The notes below the pieces were generated by a model. That model was not told the DNA's origin. It saw only the letters and a list, made by a program, of their open reading frames with translations, and searched no databases. Made by a program: the position numbers and the translations under genes. Shown here piece after piece: positions 40,907 to 49,972 of a DNA stretch of 64,000 nt. The first letter of the stretch is position 1, and every line of letters starts with the position of its first letter. The stretch is from CAVRXQ01 sp963831155 (lineage in GTDB: Bacteria; Actinomycetota; Acidimicrobiia; Acidimicrobiales; Bog-793): NCBI GenBank assembly GCA_963831155.1, contig CAWHOY010000006.1, forward strand, positions 744,001 through 808,000, given 5' to 3'.

Positions 40907-42903
40907 CTGGCGCTGTCGATCGCGTCGCGCGCCGCGCTGGCGATCGCCCCGGCGACGCGTGAAGCGTCGTCCACCGGAGCGAGGCAGGCGCCCATCCGGC
41001 AGACGTAGACCCCTTCTTTTTCCTTGTCGCTCGCCAACGGACTCTTCGTCGACGAGCCGAGGATGACGACGCGCTCTGGCGCGTATGGCCGCGCCGCGGC
41101 GCGGGTGAGCTGTTCGTCGCCACCGACGACGACGACTTCGACGGCGCCGACCTCGACGAACAATGCTGCCTCGACGAGCTGGGGAAAAGCGATCGGTGAC
41201 TGCTTCAGCGCCACACCGGCCGCGTCGATCGTCGCACGGGCGCGTTCGGTGAACGTCTCGTCTCCGGTGATCGCGCCGAGTCGGGCGAGTGCATAGGCGG
41301 CGATCGAGCCCGCCGCAGGAGTGACGCCGTCGTGCAGCTCGCGTGGCCGCACGACGAGTGGCGTCGCGTCCAAACCGGTCTGGTACCAGCCGCCGTCCTC
41401 GGCGGAGAACAGCGCCATGAGGTCGTGCGCGATCGCCGTCGCGGCGACGAAGTCCTCGGCGTCGCCGCTCATCTCGCCAAGGCGCGTGTAGGCGTCGACG
41501 AGCCACGCGTAGTCGTTGGCGACGGCGAGTTGTTCGGCGCGGCCTCGTGCGAAGCTGCGCAGCCACCGCCCGTCGGGACGGCGGAGGTGACCGCGCAGGA
41601 AAGCCGCGATCGCCCGCGCACCGTCGCGAAGGCGCGCGTCGCCCGTCGCACCGGCTGCTTCGGCGAGCACGGACACCGTCATCGCGTTCCACTCCGTGAT
41701 CACCTGGTCGTCGAGTGACGGTCGGGTGCGCTTTGCGCGCGTCGCGAAGAGCTTCGCCCTTGCTTGTTCGATCGTCTCTGGGCGGATCCACTCGCCGCGC
41801 ACCGGTCGGTGTAGAACGTTGCGGCCTTCGAAGTTCCCCTTTTCGCTGACGCCGTACCAATCGGCCACGTGCGGGACCGCATCCCCCAGGACCGCGTCGA
41901 ACTCGGATTGGCTCCAGACATAGAAGCGACCCTCTTCACCCTCCGAATCGGCGTCCTCGGCGGCGTAGATCCCGCCGCCCGGCGCGGCGAGGTCTCTCAG
42001 CACGTAGGAGAGCGTCTCGTCGACGATCTGGCGGTAACGCTGCTCACCGGTGGTCTGCCAGGCGTGGAGGTAGAGGCGGGCGAGGGCGGCCTGGTCGTAG
42101 AGCATCTTTTCGAAGTGCGGCACCTGCCATTCCCGGTCGACCGAGTAGCGGCAGAAGCCGCCGCCGAGATGGTCGTAGATGCCACCCGATGCCATCGCGT
42201 CGAGCGCGGCAAGCGCCATATCCGCCGCGCGGGTGTGACCGAGACGACCGCCATGGAGGGCGAGTTCGAGGATCGGAGCTTGCGGGAACTTCGGCGCCCG
42301 TCCGATGCCCGGGTGCTCTTCGTCGAACAGTTCGGTGAAGCGTTCGACGGCGCTGTCGGCGAGGTCGAGCGCCCGCGGCTTTGAGGCCGACGGTTCGGTG
42401 GCGTGCAAACGGCTCGCGACCGCGCTCGTGAGCGCCAACGCGTCGGCGTCGATCTCCACTCGGCGGTTCGCCCAGGCGTCGGAGATCGCGTCGAGCACGT
42501 CCAGAAATCCGGGGGAGCCGTGGCGGGCGGTTTTCGGGAAGTACGTGCCGCCGAAGAAGGGCCGACCTTCGGGAGTCGCGAACACCGAGAGCGGCCAGCC
42601 GCCGTGCCCGGAGATCGCCTGCACGGCTTCGAGATAGATCGCGTCGATGTCCGGCCGTTCTTCGCGGTCGACCTTGATCGGGACGAACGTCGCGTTCAGC
42701 CGCTTCGCGACCTCGTCGTCTTCGAAACTCTCGTGCGCCATGACGTGGCACCAGTGGCACGACGCGTAGCCGATCGAGATGAAAAGCGGCCGGTCGAGGT
42801 CGCGGGCGCGCTCGAGCGCCTCGTCGCCGAACGGCAGCCACTCGACTGGGTTGTCGGCGTGCTGGCGCAGATAGGGGCTGGCCTCGTCCTTGAGGGCGTT
42901 CAT
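40903..42903 (-). CDS. Thioredoxin-domain (DUF255/YyaL, SPATA20-like) protein
   Basis: 666 residues, the usual length for the family. The N-terminal thioredoxin-like domain reads SPYLRQHADNPVEWLPFGDE, LFISIGYASCHWCHVMAHES (CxxC-type active site CHWC) and HGGWPLSVFATPEGRPFFGG. The C-terminal 500 residues are an alpha/alpha-barrel like N-acyl-glucosamine epimerases and cellulase-type glycosidases (GGIYDHLGGGFCRYSVDREW, HFEKMLYDQAALARLYLHAW). The function is uncharacterised; proposals range from redox sensing to sugar processing. It overlaps menE by 4 bp upstream and the next gene by 4 bp downstream. Confidence 0.93.
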   Translation of the reverse strand: MNALKDEASPYLRQHADNPVEWLPFGDEALERARDLDRPLFISIGYASCHWCHVMAHESFEDDEVAKRLNATFVPIKVDREERPDIDAIYLEAVQAISGHGGWPLSVFATPEGRPFFGGTYFPKTARHGSPGFLDVLDAISDAWANRRVEIDADALALTSAVASRLHATEPSASKPRALDLADSAVERFTELFDEEHPGIGRAPKFPQAPILELALHGGRLGHTRAADMALAALDAMASGGIYDHLGGGFCRYSVDREWQVPHFEKMLYDQAALARLYLHAWQTTGEQRYRQIVDETLSYVLRDLAAPGGGIYAAEDADSEGEEGRFYVWSQSEFDAVLGDAVPHVADWYGVSEKGNFEGRNVLHRPVRGEWIRPETIEQARAKLFATRAKRTRPSLDDQVITEWNAMTVSVLAEAAGATGDARLRDGARAIAAFLRGHLRRPDGRWLRSFARGRAEQLAVANDYAWLVDAYTRLGEMSGDAEDFVAATAIAHDLMALFSAEDGGWYQTGLDATPLVVRPRELHDGVTPAAGSIAAYALARLGAITGDETFTERARATIDAAGVALKQSPIAFPQLVEAALFVEVGAVEVVVVGGDEQLTRAAARPYAPERVVILGSSTKSPLASDKEKEGVYVCRMGACLAPVDDASRVAGAIASAARDAIDSAR

Positions 42904-44039
42904 CCGCGTTGCCCAGCGAGGAGCTGGCGGACCGCGTCCCGCCGGACCTTTCCGATCGCGGTGCGCGGCAGGGCGTCAATGACGACGACCTCGCGCGGTG
43001 CCGAGGCTGGGCCGAGAGTTTCAGCGACGTGCGCGCGCAGTTCGTCGAGACCCGGGGCTCGGTCTCCTTGTGCCTCGATGACCGCCACGACACGTTCTTG
43101 CCACTCCGGATCGGCGACTCCCACGACCGCGACGTCACGCACGTTCTGGTGCTCGCGCAGGCGCTCTTCGACCGGCGTCGGCCACACCATCTCGCCACCG
43201 GTGCGGATCACCTCCGCGATCCGGCCGAACACCTCGAGGCTGCCGTCTCCGCGCAGTCGGCCCGCGTCACCGGTCTTGAACCAGCCGTCGCGCTTCGGGT
43301 CGGATCCGTCGCGATAACAACGGAAGAGCATCGGGGCGCTGATCGCGATCTCGCCGCCGTCTTCGACGCGGAGCGAGACGTGATCGAGAGGCCATCCTTC
43401 ATAGACGACGCCGCTTCCGGTCTCGGTCATGCCGTAGGTCGCTACGGCGTTCGCGGGTTTGTCCTTCGGGATCGCTCCGCCACCGAGAAGGATGGTGCGA
43501 AAACGCGCGGCGTCCGCTCCGAGACGCCGAGAAGCCGTTGGAACGAGCGATACCAGAGTCGCGCCGCGTCGCGCCGCGTCAATGACGCGATCGGAGTCGA
43601 AAGAATCGTGGATCTCGAGCGGCGTCTTCGATGCGAGTGAGCGCGTGATCACGGAGAGCCCGCCGACGTGCGCGACCGGGAGGCAGCACAGCCAGCGGTC
43701 GTGGTCGGGATCGACACCGAGTCGCGTATTCGATGCCTCCGAGGAAGCCGCGATCGCGTCATGGGTAAGTACGACGCCGCGCGCCTCGCCGGTTGTCCCT
43801 GACGTCGCGATGACGAACGCATCGCCATCATCAACGGGATTCCCGCCGTCCAACGGCGTCTCGTTTCGTTCTTCGGCTACGACTGCGGCAGGTCGTAGCG
43901 TCTTCACGAGTCGGCGCTTCGCGCTTTCGGGCAGGCGCTGGTCGATCGGAAAGACGGCGTCGCCGCCGTCGTGTGCCCTGGTCATCGCCTCCACAAAGGG
44001 CGCGCCGCCGGGGAGATCAAGCGCGACCAGGCGATTCAC
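42900..44039 (-). CDS. menE: o-Succinylbenzoate-CoA ligase
   Basis: 379 residues from GTG 44039. Adenylate-forming enzyme: P-loop-like DAFVIATSGTTGEARGVVLT, ATYGMTETGSGVVY (A5), GWFKTGDAGRLRGDGSLEVFGR (A7/A8) and the catalytic Lys near PRTAIGKVRRDAV (A10). It is shorter than generic acyl-CoA synthetases (over 500), as expected for actinobacterial MenE. It activates o-succinylbenzoate with ATP and CoA in menaquinone synthesis; position beside menB, menA and menD supports this. The N-terminal subdomain is reduced. The start is 21 bp from the divergent menB start, with no clear ribosome-binding site, suggesting leaderless translation. Confidence 0.9.
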   Translation of the reverse strand: MNRLVALDLPGGAPFVEAMTRAHDGGDAVFPIDQRLPESAKRRLVKTLRPAAVVAEERNETPLDGGNPVDDGDAFVIATSGTTGEARGVVLTHDAIAASSEASNTRLGVDPDHDRWLCCLPVAHVGGLSVITRSLASKTPLEIHDSFDSDRVIDAARRGATLVSLVPTASRRLGADAARFRTILLGGGAIPKDKPANAVATYGMTETGSGVVYEGWPLDHVSLRVEDGGEIAISAPMLFRCYRDGSDPKRDGWFKTGDAGRLRGDGSLEVFGRIAEVIRTGGEMVWPTPVEERLREHQNVRDVAVVGVADPEWQERVVAVIEAQGDRAPGLDELRAHVAETLGPASAPREVVVIDALPRTAIGKVRRDAVRQLLAGQRG

Positions 44040-44060
44040 TACTACTAGCCTAACTGGGCG
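44040..44060. promoter_or_regulatory. 21-bp divergent spacer menE/menB
   Basis: The spacer between the two start codons contains TAGCCTA, which reads TAGGCTA on the other strand; each could act as a -10 element at the distance expected for leaderless transcription (about 7-13 nt before the start). There is no room for two conventional promoters with leaders. Prediction only. Confidence 0.35.
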
Positions 44061-44912
44061 ATGAGTGCCTCTGACCTGGACCTTCCGGTGTGGAAACGCG
44101 AAGGCGACTATCGCGACATCATCTACGAACACGCCGAGGGGATCGCGAAGATCACGATCAATCGACCCGAGGTTCGCAACGCCTTCCGACCGCAGACGAT
44201 CTTCGAGCTTTCCCACGCCTTTGACGTCGCGCGGGACGACTCCGAAATCGGCGTCGTCGTCCTGACGGGTCAAGGCACCGAGGCGTTCTGCTCCGGCGGT
44301 GACCAGCGCATCCGAGGTGACGACGGTTATCTCGGAGACGACGAGATCGCGCGTCGTGGCATCGGACGACTGAACGTGCTCGATCTGCAGATCCAGATAC
44401 GGCGGCTGCCAAAGCCTGTCGTCGCGATGGTTGCCGGCTACACGATTGGAGGCGGTCACATCCTGCATCTCGTCTGTGACCTCACGATCGCAGCGGACAA
44501 CGCGCGCTTCGGCCAGAACGGGCCGCGGGTAGGCAGCTTCGACGGGGGATTCGGCGCAGGGTTACTCGCTCGCACGATCGGCACGAAACGGGCGAAGGAG
44601 ATCTGGTTCCTCTGTCGCCGCTACGACACGCGGCGCGCCTACGAGATGGGACTGGTGAACATCGTCGTGCCACTCGACCGACTCGAGATCGAGACGGTGA
44701 ACTGGTGCCGTGAGATGCTGCGTCTCTCGCCGACCGCGCTCAGATTGCTGAAGGCAGGCTTCAACGCCGCGGAGGATGGGCTCACCGGCATCCAGCAACT
44801 CGCCGGCGACGCGACGATGCTCTTCTACATGACCGAAGAGGCCCAGGAGGGCCGCGATGCATTCGTCGAGAAACGAGACCCAGACTTCAGTCGGTTTCCC
44901 CGGCGTCCGTGA
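44061..44912 (+). CDS. menB: 1,4-dihydroxy-2-naphthoyl-CoA synthase
   Basis: 283 residues. Crotonase fold: the oxyanion-hole motifs AFCSGGDQRIRG and AMVAGYTIGGGHILHLVCDL, the MenB hallmark GPRVGSFDGGFGAGLLARTI with the catalytic Asp, and the C-terminal RDAFVEKRDPDFSRFPR closing motif. It cyclises o-succinylbenzoyl-CoA to 1,4-dihydroxy-2-naphthoyl-CoA. The stop overlaps menA by GTGA, so the two are coupled. Slightly longer N-terminus (LDLPVWKREGDYRDIIYEHA), typical of actinobacteria. Confidence 0.97.
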   Translation: MSASDLDLPVWKREGDYRDIIYEHAEGIAKITINRPEVRNAFRPQTIFELSHAFDVARDDSEIGVVVLTGQGTEAFCSGGDQRIRGDDGYLGDDEIARRGIGRLNVLDLQIQIRRLPKPVVAMVAGYTIGGGHILHLVCDLTIAADNARFGQNGPRVGSFDGGFGAGLLARTIGTKRAKEIWFLCRRYDTRRAYEMGLVNIVVPLDRLEIETVNWCREMLRLSPTALRLLKAGFNAAEDGLTGIQQLAGDATMLFYMTEEAQEGRDAFVEKRDPDFSRFPRRP

Positions 44913-45811
44913 GCGCGCAACGCGCGCCTGACCGCTCCTTCGACGTGGCGAGCACCTCGGACTGGATCTCCGCAGCGCGGCCGCGCACTCTTCCGGTTTC
45001 GCTGTCGGCGGTCGCGGTCGGTGTCGGGGTCGCCCGCGCGACCGGCTATGTCGACTGGTGGCACGCGCTCTTGGCGCTCGTTGTCGCGTTCTCAATGCAG
45101 ATCGGCACGAACTACGCGAACGACTATTCCGACGGCGTGCGCGGCACCGACACCCGGCGTGTCGGGCCACTGCGACTCGTCGCCTCGGGCCGGGCGAGTC
45201 CGGCGGCGATGAAGCGCGCCGCAATCGTCACCTACGCGCTCGGCGCGGTGTGCGGCCTCGTCCTTTCGATCGTCACCTCTCCGTGGCTCATCGCACTCGG
45301 CGCGGCGTCGATCGCCGCCGGCTGGCTGTACACGGGCGGCCCGCGCCCCTACGGCTACCTGGGGCTCGGGGAGGTGTTCGTCTTCTGCTTCTTCGGCCTG
45401 CTGGCGGTCGTCGGGACGACGTACGTCTCTTCGGGGACGATTCCCGGGTTGGCCTGGATCGCCGCTTCGGCCGTCGGGTTCATCGCCGTCGCACTGTTGG
45501 TGGTGAACAACCTGCGAGACCGGATTACTGACGAGGCGGCGGGGAAGCGCACCCTCGCGGTCAAGATCGGCGATCGAGCGACACGGCTTCTCTACGTGGC
45601 TCTCCTCGTCGGCGCATTCGGACTCGCGGGAGCGGCGACGGGATATCGAGGCTTTGCCGCGCTCGCTCTCGTTGCGGTGCCGATCGCTCTCCGCCCGGCG
45701 TCAATCGTCCTCGGCGGAGGAGAGGGCAAAGAACTGATTCCGGCGCTTGCGATGACCGGGCTCGTGCAACTGGTCTTTGGCGTCGCGTTGGCGATCGGGA
45801 TCGCGATTTGA
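44909..45811 (+). CDS. menA: 1,4-dihydroxy-2-naphthoate polyprenyltransferase
   Basis: 300 residues from GTG 44909. UbiA-superfamily membrane protein with about eight or nine hydrophobic segments. It carries the Asp-rich prenyl-diphosphate motif NYANDYSDGVRGTD after the first segments, and the second conserved part NNLRDRITDEAAGKRTLAVK. It attaches the polyprenyl chain to DHNA to form demethylmenaquinone in the cytoplasmic membrane. It follows menB with a 4-bp overlap and converges on menH, 14 bp apart. Confidence 0.96.
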   Translation: MSAQRAPDRSFDVASTSDWISAARPRTLPVSLSAVAVGVGVARATGYVDWWHALLALVVAFSMQIGTNYANDYSDGVRGTDTRRVGPLRLVASGRASPAAMKRAAIVTYALGAVCGLVLSIVTSPWLIALGAASIAAGWLYTGGPRPYGYLGLGEVFVFCFFGLLAVVGTTYVSSGTIPGLAWIAASAVGFIAVALLVVNNLRDRITDEAAGKRTLAVKIGDRATRLLYVALLVGAFGLAGAATGYRGFAALALVAVPIALRPASIVLGGGEGKELIPALAMTGLVQLVFGVALAIGIAI

Positions 45812-45825
45812 TGCGCGAACGGGAT

Positions 45826-46629
45826 TCAGTCGCCGTGTTCACGCATCCAGGCGTCGAGCAGGGAAAGGAAGGCGCGCGGGTTCTCGAACGGCGCAGCGTG
45901 TCCCGACGATTCGATGACCGCCGTCGTCGCGTTCTCGCCGATGACCCCCGCCAATTGATCTCCGAGCGCGCGGTACTTCGCGTCTCGCTCACCAGCGACG
46001 AGGAGGATCGGCATCGAGAGGTCGCTCAGCCGCTCGGCGGCGTGGCGCTGGGTTCCGGTTCCGAGATGGCGCAACGCCTGGGCGAGTCCGGCCGCCGAGT
46101 TCTCCTCGCGTGCTTCACGGCTCTGCGACGCCCCCGGCAGGTCCGCGAGAAGCGGTTGCGAAAGCCACTCGTCGAGGAATTCGCTGATCGGAAGCGCCGC
46201 CCCCCCGATGCCCTGCAATCGGTCGGCGAGCGCCTCGTCGGCGCGCCGTCGATCGGCGCGATCGCGTTCGTCCGGGATGCCGGGCGAGGCGCCGACGAGC
46301 ACCATCGATCGCACCGACTCGGGCGCCTGGAAGGCCGCGTGCAGGAGGATCCGGCCGCCCATCGAATATCCGACGTACGTCGCCTCGCCGACCGATTCGG
46401 CGAGCATGCGCCCGGCGACGTCGAGGTCTGCCGCCTCGATCGCCGCCGATCGACCGTGACCGGGAAGGTCGACGGTCACCACCTCGAAGCGCCCACTGAG
46501 GTCGTCGACGATCGTTCGCCACGACCTCCCGGTTTGGGTGAAGCCGTGCACGAGCGCGACGCGGGCACCCGATCCGAACCGCTCCGTGGCGAGCGGGCGC
46601 GACGAGTCGCCGAGTCGTTGATCGGACAC
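45826..46629 (-). CDS. menH: Alpha/beta hydrolase, probable MenH (SHCHC synthase)
   Basis: 267 residues from GTG 46629. Alpha/beta-hydrolase fold: ALVHGFTQTGRSWRTIVDDL, DLPGHGRSA, the nucleophile elbow VGYSMGGRILLHAA, Asp in MPILLVAGERDAKY, and His in VIESSGHAAPFENPRAFL. The family includes MenH, which forms 2-succinyl-6-hydroxy-2,4-cyclohexadiene-1-carboxylate; the location between menA and menD supports that role, though sequence alone does not exclude another hydrolase. The start codon is 5 bp from the divergent menD start. Confidence 0.85.
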   Translation of the reverse strand: MSDQRLGDSSRPLATERFGSGARVALVHGFTQTGRSWRTIVDDLSGRFEVVTVDLPGHGRSAAIEAADLDVAGRMLAESVGEATYVGYSMGGRILLHAAFQAPESVRSMVLVGASPGIPDERDRADRRRADEALADRLQGIGGAALPISEFLDEWLSQPLLADLPGASQSREAREENSAAGLAQALRHLGTGTQRHAAERLSDLSMPILLVAGERDAKYRALGDQLAGVIGENATTAVIESSGHAAPFENPRAFLSLLDAWMREHGD

Positions 46630-46637
46630 GATTCGTG
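46627..46637. promoter_or_regulatory. Palindromic junction of menH and menD start codons
   Basis: CACGATTCGTG is a perfect palindrome formed by the two divergent GTG start codons and the 5 bp between them. Promoters must lie within the opposite coding sequence. Any operator binding here would affect both genes. Confidence 0.45.
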
Positions 46638-48431
46638 ACCCTACAAGCGACGTTCGCGGTGACGCTTGTCGACGAGTGGGTGCGCGCTGGGGTTCGCGAC
46701 GCGGTCGTGTCACCAGGGTCGCGTTCGGGCGTGCTCGCGACGGCACTCGCCGGCGACGGTCGGATCGAAACCCACGTCCGCGTCGACGAACGCTCTTCGG
46801 GGTTCTTCGCGATCGGCATCGCGCTCGTTTCGGAGCGTCCCGTCGTCGTCGTGACGACGAGCGGCACGGCGGCAGCCGAATTGCATGCCGCCGTGATCGA
46901 GGCCGATCTCGCTGGAGTGCCTCTTGTTGTCTGCACCGCCGACCGCCCTTTCGAGCTGCAGGACGTCGGCGCCCCGCAGACCGTCGACCAACGGCACCTG
47001 TACGGGAGAGCTGTCCGCTTCTACGCCGATTTCGACGTGCCGAGCGAGGAGGCAAAGCCGCTCTGGCGGTCGCTTGCCGCCCGGCTCGTCCTCGAAGCAG
47101 AGCACTCGGTGAACGGGCCGGGCCCGGTGCACGCCAACCTGCCGTTCCGAGAGCCGCTCGGCGGCGAGCCGGAAGAGTTGCCGCCGGGACGTCCAGGCGC
47201 TCGCCCCTTCCACGAGGTCGTCGGCGCGTCGCCGCCCGCCGAGCGTGCCGTCGGCAACCTCGTCGGACTCGTCAATTCGACGAAGCGGGGAGTGATCATC
47301 TCCGGTCGCTCCGGAGCGGGCGCCGAGGCGGCGCTCGCCTTCTCGAGAGCGAGCGGCTGGCCGATCCTCGCCGACTCGCTCTCCTTTCCCCGCGAGACGA
47401 ACGACGGACTCGTCGGCGCCTGGGAGACGATCGTGAAGTCCCCGCTCGCGACGACGGCGCTGCGGCCCGACGTCGTGCTGCGCGTCGGCGCGCCGCCGGC
47501 GTCCCGCCCGCTTGCGACCTGGCTCGCGAGGTGCGCCGAGGCCGGCACCCAACACGTGTTCGTCGACCCGTACGGCAAGTTCGCCGATCCCGGTCGCACC
47601 TCGGCAACGGTGCTGCAGGCAGGACCCGAAGAGCTCTTGTTGGAAGCGGGGCGTCGCCTCGGTGGCGCCACCCCGACGCGGCCGCTGTTCGACGCGTGGA
47701 CGGCCGCCGACCGGTCCGCGCAGCTCGCGATCGACGAGGTACTCGGCAATATTCCCGAGGCGAGCGAGCCCGCCGTCGCCCGCGATCTCTTCGCGTTGAT
47801 GCCCCACCGCTCGGCGATCTTTGTCTCGTCGTCGATGCCGATCCGCGACATCGACGGCTTTGCTCGGCCGCGCTCAGGTGCGCCGATCGTCTACGCAAAC
47901 CGGGGGGCGAACGGCATCGACGGCGTCGCGTCGACGGTGCGCGGCGTCGCCACCGCTCGTGTGGCGATGGCGCCGAAGGCGCCGCCGACCGTCGGCCTTC
48001 TCGGAGATCTCGCTTTCCTTCATGACCTCTCGGCGCACGTGCAGGGCGTCGATGAACAGCGCGTCGGGGTCACCTACGTTGTGATCGACAACAGGGGCGG
48101 AGGTATCTTCTCGTTCCTCCCGTACGCGCCCGAGCTGCGTCGTGACGTCTTTGAGCGTGCCTTCGCGACCCCGCAGTCGACCGACATCGCCGCTGTGGCT
48201 ACCGCGTTCGGATTCGGCGTCTTCGACCTCGACGAGCGTGCCGCGTTCACGCCGGCAGTGCTCGCGGCGATCTCGACAGGATCCGACCAGCTCGTGCTCG
48301 TCCACACCGATCGCGCACGCAACGTCGAAATCCACGGAGAGCTCGACCGCGCCGTCGAGGCTTCGCTGGCGAGCCCGCTCGCCAGCCGCGGAGGAAAACC
48401 GAGATCTACGCGTCCTCGCCGGCCGCGCTGA
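46635..48431 (+). CDS. menD: 2-succinyl-5-enolpyruvyl-6-hydroxy-3-cyclohexene-1-carboxylate synthase
   Basis: 598 residues from GTG 46635. Thiamine-diphosphate enzyme: N-terminal ATFAVTLVDEWVRAGVRDAV and VSPGSRSG, VVTTSGTAAAELHAAVIEAD (Glu/activation region), middle NAD-like domain without cofactor motif, and the TPP-binding segment GLLGDLAFLHD ending DNRGGGIFSFLP. It condenses isochorismate with 2-oxoglutarate. The SRPRRPR-like basic tail extends past the family end and its last 26 bp overlap the convergent citE-type gene. menC and menF are not in the window. Confidence 0.96.
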   Translation: MTLQATFAVTLVDEWVRAGVRDAVVSPGSRSGVLATALAGDGRIETHVRVDERSSGFFAIGIALVSERPVVVVTTSGTAAAELHAAVIEADLAGVPLVVCTADRPFELQDVGAPQTVDQRHLYGRAVRFYADFDVPSEEAKPLWRSLAARLVLEAEHSVNGPGPVHANLPFREPLGGEPEELPPGRPGARPFHEVVGASPPAERAVGNLVGLVNSTKRGVIISGRSGAGAEAALAFSRASGWPILADSLSFPRETNDGLVGAWETIVKSPLATTALRPDVVLRVGAPPASRPLATWLARCAEAGTQHVFVDPYGKFADPGRTSATVLQAGPEELLLEAGRRLGGATPTRPLFDAWTAADRSAQLAIDEVLGNIPEASEPAVARDLFALMPHRSAIFVSSSMPIRDIDGFARPRSGAPIVYANRGANGIDGVASTVRGVATARVAMAPKAPPTVGLLGDLAFLHDLSAHVQGVDEQRVGVTYVVIDNRGGGIFSFLPYAPELRRDVFERAFATPQSTDIAAVATAFGFGVFDLDERAAFTPAVLAAISTGSDQLVLVHTDRARNVEIHGELDRAVEASLASPLASRGGKPRSTRPRRPR

Positions 48432-49291
48432 GTACGGCGTGCGCGCGTCGTGCCATCGGTTCGTCGATCATCGAACCGTCGATGCTGATGGCGCCCTGTC
48501 CTTTTTTCTCGGCCGCGCGATACGCGTCGACGACGCGCCGCGCATAGGCGACCTGTTCCGCGCTCGGAGTGAACGCTTCGTTCGCCAGTGGAACCTGGCG
48601 CGGGTGGATGCACATCTTGCCGGAGTACGACAGTCCGCGTGCGAGGGTGGCTTCTTCGCGGAAGCGATCGTCGTCTGAGTAGTCGGCGACGATGCCGTCG
48701 AGGGACTCGATACCCGCGACGGAAGCCGCGAGCGCGACTTTCGAGCACGGCGTAGAGGACTTCGAGACCCTTTCTGCTGCGCTCGCCACCGATGTCCGCG
48801 GCCAGGTCTTCGGCGCCGAAGTAGACCGCCGCGACCCGCGGGTGTGACGTGATGGCGCGGGCGTCGAGCACACCGCGGCCCGTCTCGATGCCGGCGACGA
48901 CCAACAGGTGACCGAGCCCGAGGCTCGCGAGCAGGTCATCCGTCTCGTCGAGCTGTGACGCCTGCTCAACCTTCGGGAGCACGATCCCGGCGAGATCCGG
49001 AACGAGGCCACCCGCGAGGTCGTCGTGGAAGTGCACCGACGCCACCGAATTCACACGAACGAAGAGCGCGAACAAAGGAGCTTTGCTGGCAACCTTGGCC
49101 GATACCGAGCGCGCCTGTGCCCGAGCCTCGGCCTTTGCGGATTCGGCGACGGCGTCTTCCAAGTCGATGATGCCGAGATCGCAGCCGAGCTCGGGGAGCT
49201 TGGCTGCCCGATCGGGCGTCGTCGCCGGAGTGAAGAGCGCACTGCGCCATCGCCGGACGATCGGCGCACCCGTGCGCGCGTCGATCATCAC
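48406..49291 (-). pseudogene. HpcH/HpaI-type aldolase / CitE-like lyase, frameshifted
   Basis: CoA-ester lyase of the CitE family split by a +1 frameshift. The 5' part (49291 to about 48750) encodes WRSALFTPATTPDRAAKLPE, ALFVRVNS, IVLPKVEQASQ and VAAVYFGAEDLAADIGGE. The 3' part, in another frame, encodes VALAASVAGIESLDGIVADY, SYSGKMCIHPRQVPLANEAF and the tail down to 48406. Removing one base in the run TCGAGCACGG (48741-48750) joins YA-x-SKVALAA as in the family. The intact protein would be about 294 residues. Such lyases cleave malyl-, citramalyl- or methylmalyl-CoA. ATGA-coupled to the MaoC gene. Confidence 0.8.
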
Positions 49292-49842
49292 GTCGCCGGT
49301 GTCGGCCGATTGCGGTCGGGCACGTGGCCGCGCTTGTAGATCATCGCCGTTCGCTTGAAGCTGATCACGACCTCGCCGCGTTGGTTGTACCCGGTCGTAC
49401 GAACGGTGACGATGCCGGCTTCGGGGTGCGATGCCGACTCATGTGCCTCCAAGACCTCCGAACGCGAGTAGATCGTGTCGCCGTCGAAGACCGGATGCGG
49501 GAGCTTCACCTCGTCCCATCCGAGGTTCGCAACCACGTTCTGGGAGATGTCGGGAACGCTCTGTCCGGTCACCAGCGCCAGTGTGAAACACGAGTTCAGG
49601 AGGGGACGGCCGAACATGGTTTGCGCGGCGTAGTGCTTGTCGATGTGGATCGGTTGAGGATTCTGGGTGAGCAGCGAGAACCAGACGTTGTCGGTCTCTG
49701 TGACCGTCCGCCCCGCCGCGTGCTCGAAGACGTCGCCCACCGCGAGGTCCTCGAAGAACGGACCGGCTGGCACTTCATGCAGCACCACGTCGCCTCCCTG
49801 GATCGGAACCGGGTCGATCGTAGAAGGAGGCTCGGCGCGCAC
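49288..49842 (-). CDS. MaoC-family hydratase (mesaconyl-CoA hydratase-like)
   Basis: 184 residues from GTG 49842. MaoC hot-dog fold: GPFFEDLAVGDVFEHAAGRTVTETD, the hydratase core FSLLTQNPQPIHIDKHYAAQ with the catalytic Asp/His, LVTGQSVPDISQNVVANLG, and KLPHPVFDGDTIYSRSEVLE. Coupling to a CitE-type lyase by an ATGA overlap is the arrangement seen for mesaconyl-CoA hydratase with malyl/citramalyl-CoA lyase, and more widely in acyl-CoA and dicarboxylate degradation. It probably hydrates an unsaturated dicarboxylic acyl-CoA, with cleavage by the lyase if that gene is functional. Confidence 0.88.
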   Translation of the reverse strand: MRAEPPSTIDPVPIQGGDVVLHEVPAGPFFEDLAVGDVFEHAAGRTVTETDNVWFSLLTQNPQPIHIDKHYAAQTMFGRPLLNSCFTLALVTGQSVPDISQNVVANLGWDEVKLPHPVFDGDTIYSRSEVLEAHESASHPEAGIVTVRTTGYNQRGEVVISFKRTAMIYKRGHVPDRNRPTPAT

Positions 49843-49972
49843 GCTTCAAAAGGTGCTCGAGACGGGCACGCACGACGGGTGTCCGTATCTCTGGAGGTGC
49901 ACGAGCCGTGCAAGGAAGGTGCAGCGCAACCCATGGGGTCGTAGCCTTTCGGCGAACAGTTGGGGGTGACTG

